64,000 nt of DNA from Elusimicrobiota bacterium (GCA_027451985.1 DAIDHS010000004.1:49362-113361), one strand, 5' to 3'; positions 19,617 to 28,316 are shown, numbered from the stretch's first letter. A program made the numbers and translations. Notes: a model not told the origin generated them from the sequence alone.

Positions 19617-19655
19617 TATTCTTAGGCCCTAACCGATTCTGGGCCTAAAGTCCCA
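19617..19655 (-). repeat. Dispersed inverted-repeat motif, copy 1
   Basis: On the minus strand TGGGACTTTAGGCCCA is followed about 11 bases later by GGGCCTAAG. The arms TTAGGCCC and GGGCCTAA are perfectly complementary. A similar block in the same relative orientation lies at 56657-56691. This copy is about 111 bases upstream of the Lon-type start, and also upstream of efp on the other strand. Confidence 0.5.
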
Positions 19656-19699
19656 CCCCGCCCGCGGAGCGAGGGCGCGCAAGCCCCTAAAGTTTTCGC

Positions 19700-19723
19700 T
19701 ATAATAGGGAAAATTCAGGGAGG
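19700..19723 (+). promoter_or_regulatory. -10 and ribosome binding site of efp
   Basis: TATAAT at 19700-19705, and GGGAGG at 19718-19723, eight bases before the ATG at 19732. The -35 is not clear. Confidence 0.6.
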
Positions 19724-19731
19724 CTCGCATC

Positions 19732-20301
19732 ATGATCAGCACGTCCGATTTCCGCAACGGCCTGGTGTTCGAAGACGAGGGGACGATTTACCAGATCATC
19801 TCCTACCAGCACCACCGCAAATCCCAATCCGCCGCCGTGTACCGCACGACGCTGCGCTCGCTCACCACCGGCAGCATGGTCGAGCGCTCCTACGCCTCGG
19901 GCACCAAGTTCCGCGAGGTGCCGGTCACCAAGCGCGAAAAGACCTACAGCTACGACGAGGGCGCCAACGCCGTGTTCATGGACGTGGAGACCTACGAGCA
20001 AGTGTCCTACCCCAAGGAGCGCCTGGGCGATCAGGCCAAGTTCCTGCAGGAGAACATGGTGGTCCTGGGCGTCTACATCGACGACAAGCTTACCAGCATC
20101 GAAATTCCGCCCAACGTGGTACTGACCGTCACCTCGACCGTGCCCGGCGTCAAGGGCGACTCCGTCTCCAACATGGTCAAGCCCGCCACGCTGGAGACGG
20201 GCCTGGAAGTCCAGGTGCCGCTTTTTATTAAGGAAGGCGACCGCATCCGCGTCGACACCCGCACCTTCTCCTACATCGAGCGCGCCAACAAGGAAGAATA
20301 G
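19732..20301 (+). CDS. efp: Elongation factor P
   Basis: Translation factor that relieves ribosome stalling at proline runs. It is 189 aa, normal length, with three beta-barrel domains and the C-terminal signature (KEGDRIRVDTRTFSYIERA). In domain I the loop that normally bears the modified Lys or Arg reads HHRKSQSAAVYRTTLRSL. Aligned from the conserved TTGSMVE side, the tip residue is Gln32 (codon 19825-19827), with Lys30 two places before. No EpmA, EarP or YmfI-like modifying enzyme is nearby. The TAG stop overlaps the GTG of the next gene. Confidence 0.92.
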   Translation: MISTSDFRNGLVFEDEGTIYQIISYQHHRKSQSAAVYRTTLRSLTTGSMVERSYASGTKFREVPVTKREKTYSYDEGANAVFMDVETYEQVSYPKERLGDQAKFLQENMVVLGVYIDDKLTSIEIPPNVVLTVTSTVPGVKGDSVSNMVKPATLETGLEVQVPLFIKEGDRIRVDTRTFSYIERANKEE

Positions 20302-20663
20302 TGGCTAAACGCATCCTCATTTTCGAGGACGACCCCGGCTACCAGGAGCTGCTCAAGGCGCTCCTGGGCGAGTACGACCTCTCCGTGTGCGCGAGCGTGG
20401 AGGAGGCCTCCAAGCACTTCGGCGCCGGCATTTTCGACCTCATCCTCTGCGACATCAACTTGCTGGGCATGTCCGGCTTCGAGCTTCTGCAGCAGATGCG
20501 GGACAGCGGATTAAGCGACAAGATTCCTTTCGTCTTCTGCTCGAGCCAGTCCGACCCGGGGACCAAGGAGCGCGCCATGGAAATGGGCGCCACGGGCTTC
20601 GTGACCAAGCCTTTCGACGCCGACGCGCTGACCGGGCTCATCCGCTCCCTCCTCAAGTCGTGA
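20301..20663 (+). CDS. Stand-alone response-regulator receiver protein
   Basis: Single receiver (REC) domain of 120 aa with no output domain. The GTG start overlaps the efp stop by one base. The acidic pocket is FEDD (residues 8-10), the phospho-acceptor Asp is in LILCDINLLGMSG, the switch Ser is in FVFCSSQS, and the conserved Lys is in VTKPFDADA. It probably acts by protein-protein contact, like CheY. The partner kinase is not obvious; the nearest sensor kinase is at 41110-42510. It overlaps the next gene by four bases (GTGA). Confidence 0.88.
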   Translation: MAKRILIFEDDPGYQELLKALLGEYDLSVCASVEEASKHFGAGIFDLILCDINLLGMSGFELLQQMRDSGLSDKIPFVFCSSQSDPGTKERAMEMGATGFVTKPFDADALTGLIRSLLKS

Positions 20664-21346
20664 TCAAAGCCGTCATCTTCGACGTCGACAACACGCTGAC
20701 CGACTTCATGCGCACCAAGCGCGTGGCCGTGGAGTCCGCGGTCGAGGGCATGATCGACGCGGGGCTTGTCGTGGACAAGCGCGGCATGGTCGACAAGATT
20801 TTCGAGACTTATTTTAAGGAAGGCGTCGAAGACCAGAAAATTTTCGACAAGATATTGAAGCAGGAGACGGGCGGGGTCGACTACAAAATCCTTGCCGCCG
20901 CCATCGTGGGCTACCGCCGGGCCAAGGCGGGCTCGATGGCGCTCTACCCGCACGTGAGCCTCACGCTCACCACGCTCATCAAATCCGGCGTGAAGATGGC
21001 GATTGTCTCGGACGCGCCCAAACTCGAGGTCTGGCTGCGCATCGTGGGCCTGGGCATGCATAATTTCTTCGACTGCGTGGTGACCGCCGAGGACGTGGGC
21101 GCGCGCAAGCCCGCGGCCGCGCCCTTCATGAAGGCTCTGGAGTTTTTGGGCACCAAGCCCGAGGAGACCGTCATGGTGGGCGACTGGGCCGAGCGCGACA
21201 TCGCGGGCGCCAAGAAGCTCGGCATCCGAACGGCCTGGGCCAAGTACGGCGACACTTTCGACACCAAGGATTCCGGCGCCGAGTTCGAGCTCTCGGACAT
21301 CATCGAACTGCTCGACATCATCAAAAAAGAGAACGCGCCCGCTTGA
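20660..21346 (+). CDS. HAD-superfamily hydrolase (phosphatase-like)
   Basis: 228 aa from the GTG at 20660, which overlaps the receiver-gene stop. Motif I is VIFDVDNTLTDFM with nucleophile and acid Asp, motif II is MAIVSDAP, motif III Lys is in ARKPAAAPF, and motif IV is MVGDWAERDIAGAKKLG. A helical cap lies between motifs I and II. This is the phosphoglycolate phosphatase / haloacid dehalogenase type; the substrate cannot be predicted. Confidence 0.85.
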   Translation: MIKAVIFDVDNTLTDFMRTKRVAVESAVEGMIDAGLVVDKRGMVDKIFETYFKEGVEDQKIFDKILKQETGGVDYKILAAAIVGYRRAKAGSMALYPHVSLTLTTLIKSGVKMAIVSDAPKLEVWLRIVGLGMHNFFDCVVTAEDVGARKPAAAPFMKALEFLGTKPEETVMVGDWAERDIAGAKKLGIRTAWAKYGDTFDTKDSGAEFELSDIIELLDIIKKENAPA

Positions 21347-22977
21347 AGAAACTTCTCTGCGCCGCCGGACTGCTCGCCCTGGCCGCGTTGCCGGCCCGCG
21401 CCCTGCGCGTGGAGACCATGGCCCTGCCGGCGGGCTATCGCATCGCCGCCTCGACGTCCCCAAACGCGCCCGCGCCGACCATGCTGGTCGCCTCGGGCCG
21501 GGCTATCGTAACTTTTTCCACGGCCGCGCCTGACGAAGCCGCGCAGAACGCCGTCCTGCAGAGCGTCGGCGCCAGCGTGCTTTCAGAGCTGCCCTTTGGT
21601 TTTACTTTGGTAGGCCTACCATCAGGCGTCTCGGTCTCAAGCGGGTTGGCGCTCTTGAGCGGCGTTAAGGACATCTCGAGCATTGAACCCGACCGCGCCT
21701 ATCGCCCCAGCGACGTCGCGCCCAACGATCCCTTATTCTCCCAGCAGTACGCGCTCACCAACATCGACGCCCCGCAAGGCTGGGCCTACGGCACGGATAC
21801 GGGAACCGCAGCGCAACTAGTGACCATCGCCATGATCGATGCGGGGATCGATAGCACCCATTCGGATCTGACAAATAAAGTTCTTGGAACCGGAAGCGAA
21901 TATTGCGATCCCGACACGGACGCCGCCTGCATCGCGGAGAACCCTCCGCAAGTCGCCTGTTATCACGGCACAGCCACCTCGGGCGTGGCCGCGGCGCAGA
22001 CCAACAACAGCAATGGCATCGCGGGCGTGTCCTGGGGCGCCAAGCTCGTCTCCGTCCGCGTCTTCGCCCAGGGAGACTGCAATTCGGACTGCAGCGACGC
22101 CAGCGGCCACGGCTGCAATACGGACGACGCAACCATCGTCAACGCGCTTGACTATGTAGCCACCACTTTGGCTGCAAATCAGGCAACCTACGGCCGCGTG
22201 GTCGCGAACATGAGCATTGGCGGAACGGGCTCCTGCCCCGCGAACGAGTCCACGGCCCTCAACACGGCCATCGGCGACAATGTGGTCGTGACCATTTCCG
22301 CGGGCAACGACGGCGGCGCGGTCAACGCGCCCGCCAATTGCGCCGGCACGTCGTCCAGCGGCGGCATCATCCCGGTCGGCGCGACCGACTCCAACGACGC
22401 CATCGCGTCCTTTTCATCCAACGGCCCGGAACTGGCCGCCAATGGCGTGGTGGCGCCGGGCGTCAACGTGGAGACAACCAATTACCCCGGCGGCGGCTAC
22501 ACCAGCACGGCCACCGGCACCTCTTTTTCCGCGCCGCACGTAGCCGGCTTGGCCGCGTTGCTCCTGTCCCTAAAGCCCAACGCCACGCCGGCGCAAATTC
22601 AATCCTGGATCCGCGGCGGCGCCTATAACCTGGGTGTAGACTCCAATCATCAGGGCGCAGGCCTCATCAACGTCTATGAGTCTATGCGTCTAGCGGCCGG
22701 TTCTTCCGTCACGACATCCCAGGGTCCCTATGCCTACCCCAATCCCTTCCGGCTTGCCGAGGACCCTTCGGTCCGCTTCAATATTCCCGCGAACCTCGAC
22801 GGCAGCAATATGGACGTCAAGATTTACACCATCAACGGCCAGTTAGTCCGCGATCTCTCGGCGCCGCTCTGGGACGGCACAAACTCGGCTGGAAGCCAAG
22901 TCGCCTCGGGCACCTATATCTTCGAGATCAAGAGTTCCGCGGGCCACGCCGTGGGCCGCATGGCCGTCATCCGCTAG
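21343..22977 (+). CDS. Secreted subtilisin-like serine protease with FlgD/sorting-like C-terminus
   Basis: S8-family protease (544 aa). The TTG start at 21343 overlaps the upstream TGA and gives a signal peptide (MKKLLCAAGLLALAALPARA). A propeptide (about residues 20-120) comes before the catalytic domain: Asp in AMIDAGIDSTHSDL, His in CYHGTATSGVAAA, and Ser in TGTSFSAPHVAGLAALL. The last ~85 residues are a beta domain beginning YAYPNPFR, with KIYTINGQLVRDL and SGTYIFEIKSS, like FlgD Ig-like or C-terminal sorting modules. It was probably taken up into the operon behind efp by gene order only. Confidence 0.92.
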   Translation: MKKLLCAAGLLALAALPARALRVETMALPAGYRIAASTSPNAPAPTMLVASGRAIVTFSTAAPDEAAQNAVLQSVGASVLSELPFGFTLVGLPSGVSVSSGLALLSGVKDISSIEPDRAYRPSDVAPNDPLFSQQYALTNIDAPQGWAYGTDTGTAAQLVTIAMIDAGIDSTHSDLTNKVLGTGSEYCDPDTDAACIAENPPQVACYHGTATSGVAAAQTNNSNGIAGVSWGAKLVSVRVFAQGDCNSDCSDASGHGCNTDDATIVNALDYVATTLAANQATYGRVVANMSIGGTGSCPANESTALNTAIGDNVVVTISAGNDGGAVNAPANCAGTSSSGGIIPVGATDSNDAIASFSSNGPELAANGVVAPGVNVETTNYPGGGYTSTATGTSFSAPHVAGLAALLLSLKPNATPAQIQSWIRGGAYNLGVDSNHQGAGLINVYESMRLAAGSSVTTSQGPYAYPNPFRLAEDPSVRFNIPANLDGSNMDVKIYTINGQLVRDLSAPLWDGTNSAGSQVASGTYIFEIKSSAGHAVGRMAVIR

Positions 22978-22989
22978 AAAATTCTAGCG
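22972..22989. terminator. Inverted repeat between convergent genes
   Basis: CGCTAGAA, two bases, TTCTAGCG. This near-perfect palindrome contains both stop codons of the convergent protease and downstream genes. It may act as a bidirectional terminator, although no T-run follows. Confidence 0.45.
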
Positions 22990-23712
22990 CTGGGCAGAAA
23001 CACCCGCGGCCCGGTAGGAAAAGTCCACCCGTCCGACGTCCGGATCCCCGAAATCAAAGTCCAGCCCTCGCGCGGCGTTGAGGCTTGCGCGCCCCGGACG
23101 GGGATTAAGGGCGTAGACAAGGATTTTTCCTCGGCCGGCGTACTCCTCGGAGAAGTTCACGCCCCGACGGCCCAAAGTGAAGGCATCCTGCCCCCAATCC
23201 CGCGGTCCGCCGCCTTGAACCTGCACCAGCTCGGCCCAAACGCCCTCGATGAAACCCGCGCTCACCAGATAGCGCACCTCCAGATGCTTAAGGCTTTTGC
23301 GCCACGCCGCGGGATAAATGGCAACGACCAACGCATGGTCTCCTTTATAAGGAAGCCATCGAGCCGAGGCGTGCGCCGCCATAACCCGGCCCCGGCGGAC
23401 GCGGCCCTTCCGGGTTCGGATAAGGCGTATCTGCGCAACGAGTTCCGTGCGGGACGGCACGGCGCCGAAGTCCGGACGCAGGGAAACGGGCGCCCATCGG
23501 GCCGAGGCGCGGTGCACATAGACGCGCAGCCGGCTTGTCTTGGGCCAGACATCCGGCGGATGGCGCGGAGCGCGGGCTGGGCGGGCATCCGTCTTAGGCG
23601 CTGAAGTCGAGGATCCTGAGGCCGCAGCTGCCGTAGCGGAGGATCCCTGCTGGGCGCGCGCCGCGCCTGAAAAAGCCGCCAGCAAAGCGCAGGCCAGCGC
23701 CGCGGCCCGCAT
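22984..23712 (-). CDS. Exported protein of unknown function
   Basis: 242 aa from the ATG at 23712, which overlaps the upstream stop as TGATG. The signal peptide is MRAAALACALLAAFSGAARA. A Ser/Ala/Pro-rich stretch follows, then a beta-rich region with many aromatic and basic residues (VRYLVSAGFIEGVWAELVQV). No family is recognised. It is the last gene of a run of three small envelope proteins. Confidence 0.6.
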   Translation of the reverse strand: MRAAALACALLAAFSGAARAQQGSSATAAAASGSSTSAPKTDARPARAPRHPPDVWPKTSRLRVYVHRASARWAPVSLRPDFGAVPSRTELVAQIRLIRTRKGRVRRGRVMAAHASARWLPYKGDHALVVAIYPAAWRKSLKHLEVRYLVSAGFIEGVWAELVQVQGGGPRDWGQDAFTLGRRGVNFSEEYAGRGKILVYALNPRPGRASLNAARGLDFDFGDPDVGRVDFSYRAAGVSAQR

Positions 23713-24200
23713 CACGGCTTGGCCGGCACGCTCCGCGCGCCGGCGGGCGCGGCCGCGGGCGGTTTCGCGCCCGGCAACGCGTAGCCGCGCGCCAGGACTT
23801 CCGTGCATTGGCTTGAGTAGAGCCCGAAAAAAACGGCAAAGCTGCGGATGTCGGTTTTGACGTCGTAGATGCCCGCCAGGTCCGGGTGCGTTTTGCGCAT
23901 CTGGGCGATGATTTTCCCGTAACTGCCGTTGCCCTCCGCGGCCGTGATGGTAGTCGCCTGCAAAGACGCGGAGGTCGGGATGTTGACCTCTCGCTGGCAG
24001 CTGCTCCCGCTGACTTCTCCGATGTCCACGGCGCCCCGCGGAAGGTCCTTGCGGGTCATGGGCAGCGTCGAGAGCGGACCCGTGACGTGGTAGAACACCG
24101 TGAGGGTCTTAAGCGAAATAACGTGGGGATGCGCGGTGTAGGTCTGCGCGGAAGCGGGACGCGCCAAGAGCAGGGCGGCCAGCGCCCACAGCGCGATCAC
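23712..24200 (-). CDS. Exported small protein of unknown function
   Basis: 162 aa from the GTG at 24200 (GTGA overlap with the upstream stop). The N-terminus VIALWALAALLLARPASA is a signal peptide. The body contains VSGSSCQREVNIP and LYSSQCTEVLARGYA, two Cys that could form a disulfide. The C-terminus is Pro/Ala-rich. The pattern of a Ser/Gly-Ser-Cys start and a late Cys resembles small bacterial envelope proteins encoded next to TRL-like lipoproteins, but I cannot assign a family. Confidence 0.6.
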   Translation of the reverse strand: MIALWALAALLLARPASAQTYTAHPHVISLKTLTVFYHVTGPLSTLPMTRKDLPRGAVDIGEVSGSSCQREVNIPTSASLQATTITAAEGNGSYGKIIAQMRKTHPDLAGIYDVKTDIRSFAVFFGLYSSQCTEVLARGYALPGAKPPAAAPAGARSVPAKP

Positions 24201-24574
24201 AGGCGCCCCACGCGCGCGGTCATCAGCGTGCACTGCCGGACGTAGAGGCCCAAAAGCAGGGACTGGTAGCTTTCGTCGAATTTCGGATCGTAGACCATGT
24301 AGCGGCGCCGGTCTTTGACCGCGCCCCTCATGACCGCGGCGTAGCCGGAGTTGCCCCAGTTGAAGAGATAAAGCAGGTAATACTCGCAGGCGCGCGTGTG
24401 GACGGTGGGGTCGGACGGCTCGGCATGGAGGTCCGCGGGCGTCTCGGCCCGGTAGGAGTATGGATCGACTGCATTGGTGTAGAGCTCTCCGCAGCCGCCG
24501 GCGAACGCTGCGCCCAAAGCCAAAAGCGCCGCGGCGGTCCAGCGGGCGGCGCGGCGCGCGCGGTAGGCCGCCAT
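24197..24574 (-). CDS. Small lipoprotein, TRL-like
   Basis: 125 aa. The signal ends in a lipobox-like FAGGC, so it is probably a lipoprotein. The mature part starts GELYTNAVDPYSY and has CEYYLLYLFNWGNSGYAAVM, which resembles the TRL-like lipoprotein family. The resemblance is from memory of the motif, not a search. It overlaps the next gene by four bases. Confidence 0.6.
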   Translation of the reverse strand: MAAYRARRAARWTAAALLALGAAFAGGCGELYTNAVDPYSYRAETPADLHAEPSDPTVHTRACEYYLLYLFNWGNSGYAAVMRGAVKDRRRYMVYDPKFDESYQSLLLGLYVRQCTLMTARVGRL

Positions 24575-24575
24575 G

Positions 24576-25853
24576 TTAGCTTGGGAAAATCGCGGAGCAG
24601 AAAGAGACGATGCCGCCCGCCGGATCCGGCGCCTGGCCGTAGCTTAAAAGCCGCGCGGGATCAGGAGCTTTCGTGCCGCCCGCGATTTTGGCCAGCCGCA
24701 GGGCGGTGTAGAGCGCCGAAAGCCCGCAAACCTTGCGCCATGCCGATTCGCCGGCGGCCGAACGATAGAATCCCTCCGCATCCATTTCCAAGGCTCGGGC
24801 CAAGGACGCGCGATCGCCCTCCTCGACGCGTTTTTTAAGCGCTTCGTCGACCTCGACGTCGTCGCCGAAACGCGGGCCCACATGCGATAGGTCCACGCCG
24901 GCCAAAATCATGACGCTTTGCCCCGCGGCCCGGCGAGCCTTGATGGTCTCTCCCCAGGCGACGATGGCCTTCTCCACGCTCGGAACGCTTGAGGGCGGAT
25001 CGTCCGGGGAGAAGCGCTCGAAGCTCGAGCAGAGAACAGGCAGCCAGCGCGGCGTCTTGTCCCTCCACAAGTGCTTGAGCCACACGGCCTGAAATTCCAA
25101 GGAGTGCTCGCCGCGGTGGACCGCCTCGTCAGCCGCCGGGTCGTACCAAAGCGAGGCGCGCAAATCCTCGTAAAGCCCCCCATCGGCGGCCACCGGCCCG
25201 TTGGGGGTCTCATAAGCCTTGCGCGTGGCGGTCCACGGCGCGTTGGGAGACATGTGGGCCACGCCCAGAGCCACGATGAGATCCGGCGGCCGGCACTGCG
25301 AAAGGGCTTGGTAGGCCCAGGCGTAGGAGGGTCCGCCGCGGCCGAAATCAATGTGGGGGCTCACCAGCAAAAGCGGCGCGGGCGCAAGCGCCTCGGCCGC
25401 GGGGTCTTGCCCCGGCCCCTGCGGATGCTTGAAGAATCCCCCCAAAAGGCCGCCCAGCTCCAGCGGCTCGGCCGGATAGGAAACTCCCGCGAAAACCGCC
25501 TTACGCGACGGGCTTTGCCTGAAGCGCTCAAGGATTTCGGCGCGCTTTTTCGCCGCGATCTCGGTCTCCAGCAAAAGCGCCCGATCGAGTTCGTCGGCCA
25601 TGGCCAGGACCTCTTCCGGCTTCAAGAACTGCCCGGTCGCTTTGGCGAAAAGGCCCGAGACCTCGGCCGCGGTGCGTTTGCCGTCGAAGAGGGAGGCCGC
25701 CAGCATGCCGCCGGCGGACATGGCCAGGGAGGACGGCGCGATCTCTTCTAAGTCGCGCAAGAGAAAAAGCGGCTTGCCTTCGTCATCGACCGGCACGGCT
25801 TCCAGGCGCGAGCGCAGAGGAGGCAGCGGAGAGGACGGGCCCCAAATCGCCAT
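24576..25853 (-). CDS. MEMO1-family protein (AmmeMemoRadiSam system protein B type)
   Basis: 425 aa. The N-terminal ~130 residues are an extra helical domain. The C-terminal ~290 residues are the MEMO1/AmmeMemoRadiSam B fold, with SPHIDFGRGGPSYAWAY, ALGVAHMSP, HRGEHSLEFQAVWL, LAGVDLSHVGPRFGD and CGLSALYTAL. The conserved His positions are metal-ligand candidates related to class III extradiol dioxygenases. The usual partners (AMMECR1 and a radical SAM protein) are not next to it here. The ATG lies eight bases after a TAGAAT -10 with no ribosome site. Confidence 0.85.
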   Translation of the reverse strand: MAIWGPSSPLPPLRSRLEAVPVDDEGKPLFLLRDLEEIAPSSLAMSAGGMLAASLFDGKRTAAEVSGLFAKATGQFLKPEEVLAMADELDRALLLETEIAAKKRAEILERFRQSPSRKAVFAGVSYPAEPLELGGLLGGFFKHPQGPGQDPAAEALAPAPLLLVSPHIDFGRGGPSYAWAYQALSQCRPPDLIVALGVAHMSPNAPWTATRKAYETPNGPVAADGGLYEDLRASLWYDPAADEAVHRGEHSLEFQAVWLKHLWRDKTPRWLPVLCSSFERFSPDDPPSSVPSVEKAIVAWGETIKARRAAGQSVMILAGVDLSHVGPRFGDDVEVDEALKKRVEEGDRASLARALEMDAEGFYRSAAGESAWRKVCGLSALYTALRLAKIAGGTKAPDPARLLSYGQAPDPAGGIVSFCSAIFPS

Positions 25854-25861
25854 ACGCTAGG

Positions 25862-25891
25862 ATTCTATCGCAACGGCGCCCGCGGGCGCAA
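25862..25891 (-). promoter_or_regulatory. Promoter of the MEMO1-family gene, probably leaderless
   Basis: Minus strand TTGCGC (25891-25886), 18-base spacer, TAGAAT (25867-25862), then eight bases to the ATG at 25853. Confidence 0.6.
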
Positions 25892-25912
25892 ACGCCGCGG
25901 CGCGATCCTTAT

Positions 25913-25941
25913 TTGCCTGCGCCCGGAGCAAATGTTAGAAT
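25913..25941 (+). promoter_or_regulatory. Promoter of the receiver-lysS-lol operon, probably leaderless
   Basis: TTGCCT (25913-25918), 17-base spacer, TAGAAT (25936-25941), then seven bases to the GTG at 25949. No Shine-Dalgarno is present. It is divergent from the MEMO1-gene promoter. Confidence 0.72.
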
Positions 25942-25948
25942 GCGCATC

Positions 25949-26365
25949 GTGGCTAAAATTCTCATCGTCGATGACGAGAACGACGTCGTCTCGCTCATCA
26001 AATTCCTGCTGGAAAAAGACGGCCATGCCGTTTCCGAGGCCTCCAACGGCGTCATGGCTCTAGAGAAAATCGGGCTCGATCAGAACGGAGCCCGCAAGGG
26101 CGAGTTCGTCCGCTACGACCTCGTCATCTTGGACGTCATGATGCCGCTCATGGACGGCTATACCGTGAGCGCCAAGCTTTCCGCCGATCCGCTGGCGCGG
26201 GCCATCCCCATCATCGTGCTCACCGCCAAAGGCGGCCTGCAGGACATCTTCACCCCGGCTTCCAACGTCGTCGCCTATGTCAGCAAGCCCTTCGACCCCA
26301 AGAAGCTCCGCCAAACCGTGGCCGACACCCTGGCCGCGCGCGGAACGCAAGAAGGGCGTCCGTGA
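25949..26365 (+). CDS. Stand-alone response-regulator receiver protein
   Basis: 138 aa from the GTG at 25949, chosen because the -10 lies just upstream and the product starts MAKILIVDDEND. It is a REC domain only: Asp pocket VDDE, phospho-Asp in LVILDVMMPLMDGYT, Thr in IVLTAKGG, and Lys in AYVSKPFDPKKL. A short insertion (residues about 45-58) separates helix 2 from strand 3. It overlaps a second, similar receiver gene by four bases; together they look like a duplicated pair. Confidence 0.88.
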   Translation: MAKILIVDDENDVVSLIKFLLEKDGHAVSEASNGVMALEKIGLDQNGARKGEFVRYDLVILDVMMPLMDGYTVSAKLSADPLARAIPIIVLTAKGGLQDIFTPASNVVAYVSKPFDPKKLRQTVADTLAARGTQEGRP

Positions 26366-26763
26366 ACGAGCGCGTCCTCATCGTCGACGACGAATCCGAA
26401 ATCGTCACGCTGCTGCGCTTCATCCTGGAAAAAGAAGGCTACCAGGTCTCCGAGGCCGGAAACGGCGCCGTAGCCCTGGAAGTCCTGGGCATCGAGCCGG
26501 CCAACGCCGCCGCGCCCCTGCCAGACATCATCATCCTAGACATCATGATGCCGGTCATGGACGGATACACCCTGAACAGCCGGCTCCAGGCCAGCGAACG
26601 CGGCAAGAGCATTCCCATCCTGGTGCTGACCGCGCGCGGCCAGAAGATGCGCGACATTTTTGAGATCGCCCCCAACGTGAGCGCCTACGTGCAGAAGCCC
26701 TTCGATCCTAAGATGCTGCGCGAGCTCATCGCCGCGATTTTAGCCGGAAAGAAGAGGGCGTGA
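26362..26763 (+). CDS. Stand-alone response-regulator receiver protein (paralogue)
   Basis: 133 aa, GTG start overlapping the previous stop (GTGA). REC domain only: VLIVDDESE, phospho-Asp in IIILDIMMPVMDGYTLN, Thr in LVLTARGQ, and Lys in AYVQKPFDPKML. It is closely similar to the preceding protein, including the insertion and the YVxKPFDPK ending, so tandem duplication is likely. Both are translated ahead of lysS (TGATG overlap). Confidence 0.88.
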   Translation: MNERVLIVDDESEIVTLLRFILEKEGYQVSEAGNGAVALEVLGIEPANAAAPLPDIIILDIMMPVMDGYTLNSRLQASERGKSIPILVLTARGQKMRDIFEIAPNVSAYVQKPFDPKMLRELIAAILAGKKRA

Positions 26764-28316
26764 TGGAGCCCGCGTCCAAGACGCCTGCGCAGCCGTCGCG
26801 CCAGGCCCCCCTGGCGGACATCCTGGCGGCCAAGAAAGCCAAGGTGGCCGAGTTGCGCGGCCGCGGCCTCGATCCGTACCCGCCGCGCTGGGCCAAGACC
26901 GCGGCCTGCGCTGAAGTTTTGGAGGCGGGCAAGAGCCTCTCCGCAGGAGAGCACGCCGCGGGCAGAGAGTTCGCTTGCGCCGGGCGCATTTTGCAAATCC
27001 GCGATATGGGCAAATCCATCTTCGCCCACATCCAGGATCAGTCCGGCCGCTGCCAAATTTATTTCGGCAAGAACACCATGCCCGAAGCGGACTTCGCCCT
27101 GGTCAAGAAGGATATCCACGCCGGAGACTTCGTCGGAGTGACGGGCCCCGCGTTCAAGACCAAAACCGGAGAGACCACCATCGAAGCTAAAACCGTGGTC
27201 CTCCTGTCCAAGGCCCTGCGTCCCATGCCCGAAAAGTGGCACGGCTTGAAAGACGTGGAAACCCGGTACCGCCGGCGGCACTTGGACCTCATCGCAAGCG
27301 ACGGCGTGCGCGAGGCGTTTTTAAAGCGCTCGCTCATCATTTCGACCGTGCGCAAGGTCCTAGACTCCCGCGGCTTCGTCGAAGTGGAGACCCCCATTTT
27401 GCTGGGCCAGGCCGGCGGCGCTTCAGCCAGGCCCTTTGCGACCCGGCACAACGCGCTTCAAGCCGACATGGTGCTGCGCATCGCTACCGAACTTTACTTG
27501 AAGCGCCTCATCATCGGCGGCTTCGACAAGGTCTACGAAATAGGCCGCATCTTCCGCAACGAGGGCATCGACACGCGGCACAACCCCGAGTTCACCATGC
27601 TCGAGGCCTACCAGGCCTACACGGACTACGACGGCATGGCCGATTTGTTCGAAAGCGTCACCGCCGCCTGCGCCGAGACGCTGGGCGTTTCCTCGGTCGA
27701 GTGGAACGGCAAGACCATCAGCCTCAAGCCTCCCTTCAACCGCGTGCGCCTGCCGGAGCTTTGGAAGGAGGTCTGCGGCGAGCCCATGGAGGCAATTTTA
27801 GACGGCCTGCGCTTCAACCGCTCGGCGCTCTTGAAGCTCGCGGACAAGGCCGGCGCCCCGGCGGACGAGCGCACGCCCGGCGCCAAGGTCTTCGAGCGCA
27901 TCTTCGACGCGAAGATCATGCCGCGCCTTGACGGCATCACGCTGGTCTTCGACCACCCCGCGGCGATCACGCCCCTGGCCAAGCTCAAACCCGGCAGCCG
28001 TTCGGTGGTCGAGCGCTTCGAGGCTTTCGCCGGAGGCCAGGAGCTGGCCAACGCCTACACGGAATTGAACGACCCCCTGGATCAGCGCGAGCGTCTGGCC
28101 GAGCAGGCCCGGCAGCGCAGCGAGGAAAACGACGCCGAGGCGGACATCTTGGACGAGGATTTCGTCGAAGCCCTGGAGTGCGGCATGCCGCCCACCGGAG
28201 GCATCGGCATCGGCATCGACCGCTTGGTCATGCTCCTGACCGGGCAAGCCTCCATCCGCGACGTCATCTTGTTCCCCACCCTCAAAAAAGAAGCTCCGTC
28301 CGAAAGCCCGGCGTGA
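26763..28316 (+). CDS. lysS: Lysyl-tRNA synthetase, class II
   Basis: Charges tRNA-Lys with lysine. It is 517 aa from the ATG at 26763 (a GTG codon directly before it is also possible). The N-terminal OB-fold anticodon-binding domain covers about residues 70-170 (ILQIRDMGKSIFAHIQDQSG). Class II motif 2 is RIFRNEGIDTRHNPEFTMLE and motif 3 is TGGIGIGIDRLVMLLTG. Its stop overlaps the start of a LolC/E-type permease by four bases. The lysS-lolC-lolD linkage occurs in several diderm phyla. Confidence 0.97.
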   Translation: MEPASKTPAQPSRQAPLADILAAKKAKVAELRGRGLDPYPPRWAKTAACAEVLEAGKSLSAGEHAAGREFACAGRILQIRDMGKSIFAHIQDQSGRCQIYFGKNTMPEADFALVKKDIHAGDFVGVTGPAFKTKTGETTIEAKTVVLLSKALRPMPEKWHGLKDVETRYRRRHLDLIASDGVREAFLKRSLIISTVRKVLDSRGFVEVETPILLGQAGGASARPFATRHNALQADMVLRIATELYLKRLIIGGFDKVYEIGRIFRNEGIDTRHNPEFTMLEAYQAYTDYDGMADLFESVTAACAETLGVSSVEWNGKTISLKPPFNRVRLPELWKEVCGEPMEAILDGLRFNRSALLKLADKAGAPADERTPGAKVFERIFDAKIMPRLDGITLVFDHPAAITPLAKLKPGSRSVVERFEAFAGGQELANAYTELNDPLDQRERLAEQARQRSEENDAEADILDEDFVEALECGMPPTGGIGIGIDRLVMLLTGQASIRDVILFPTLKKEAPSESPA

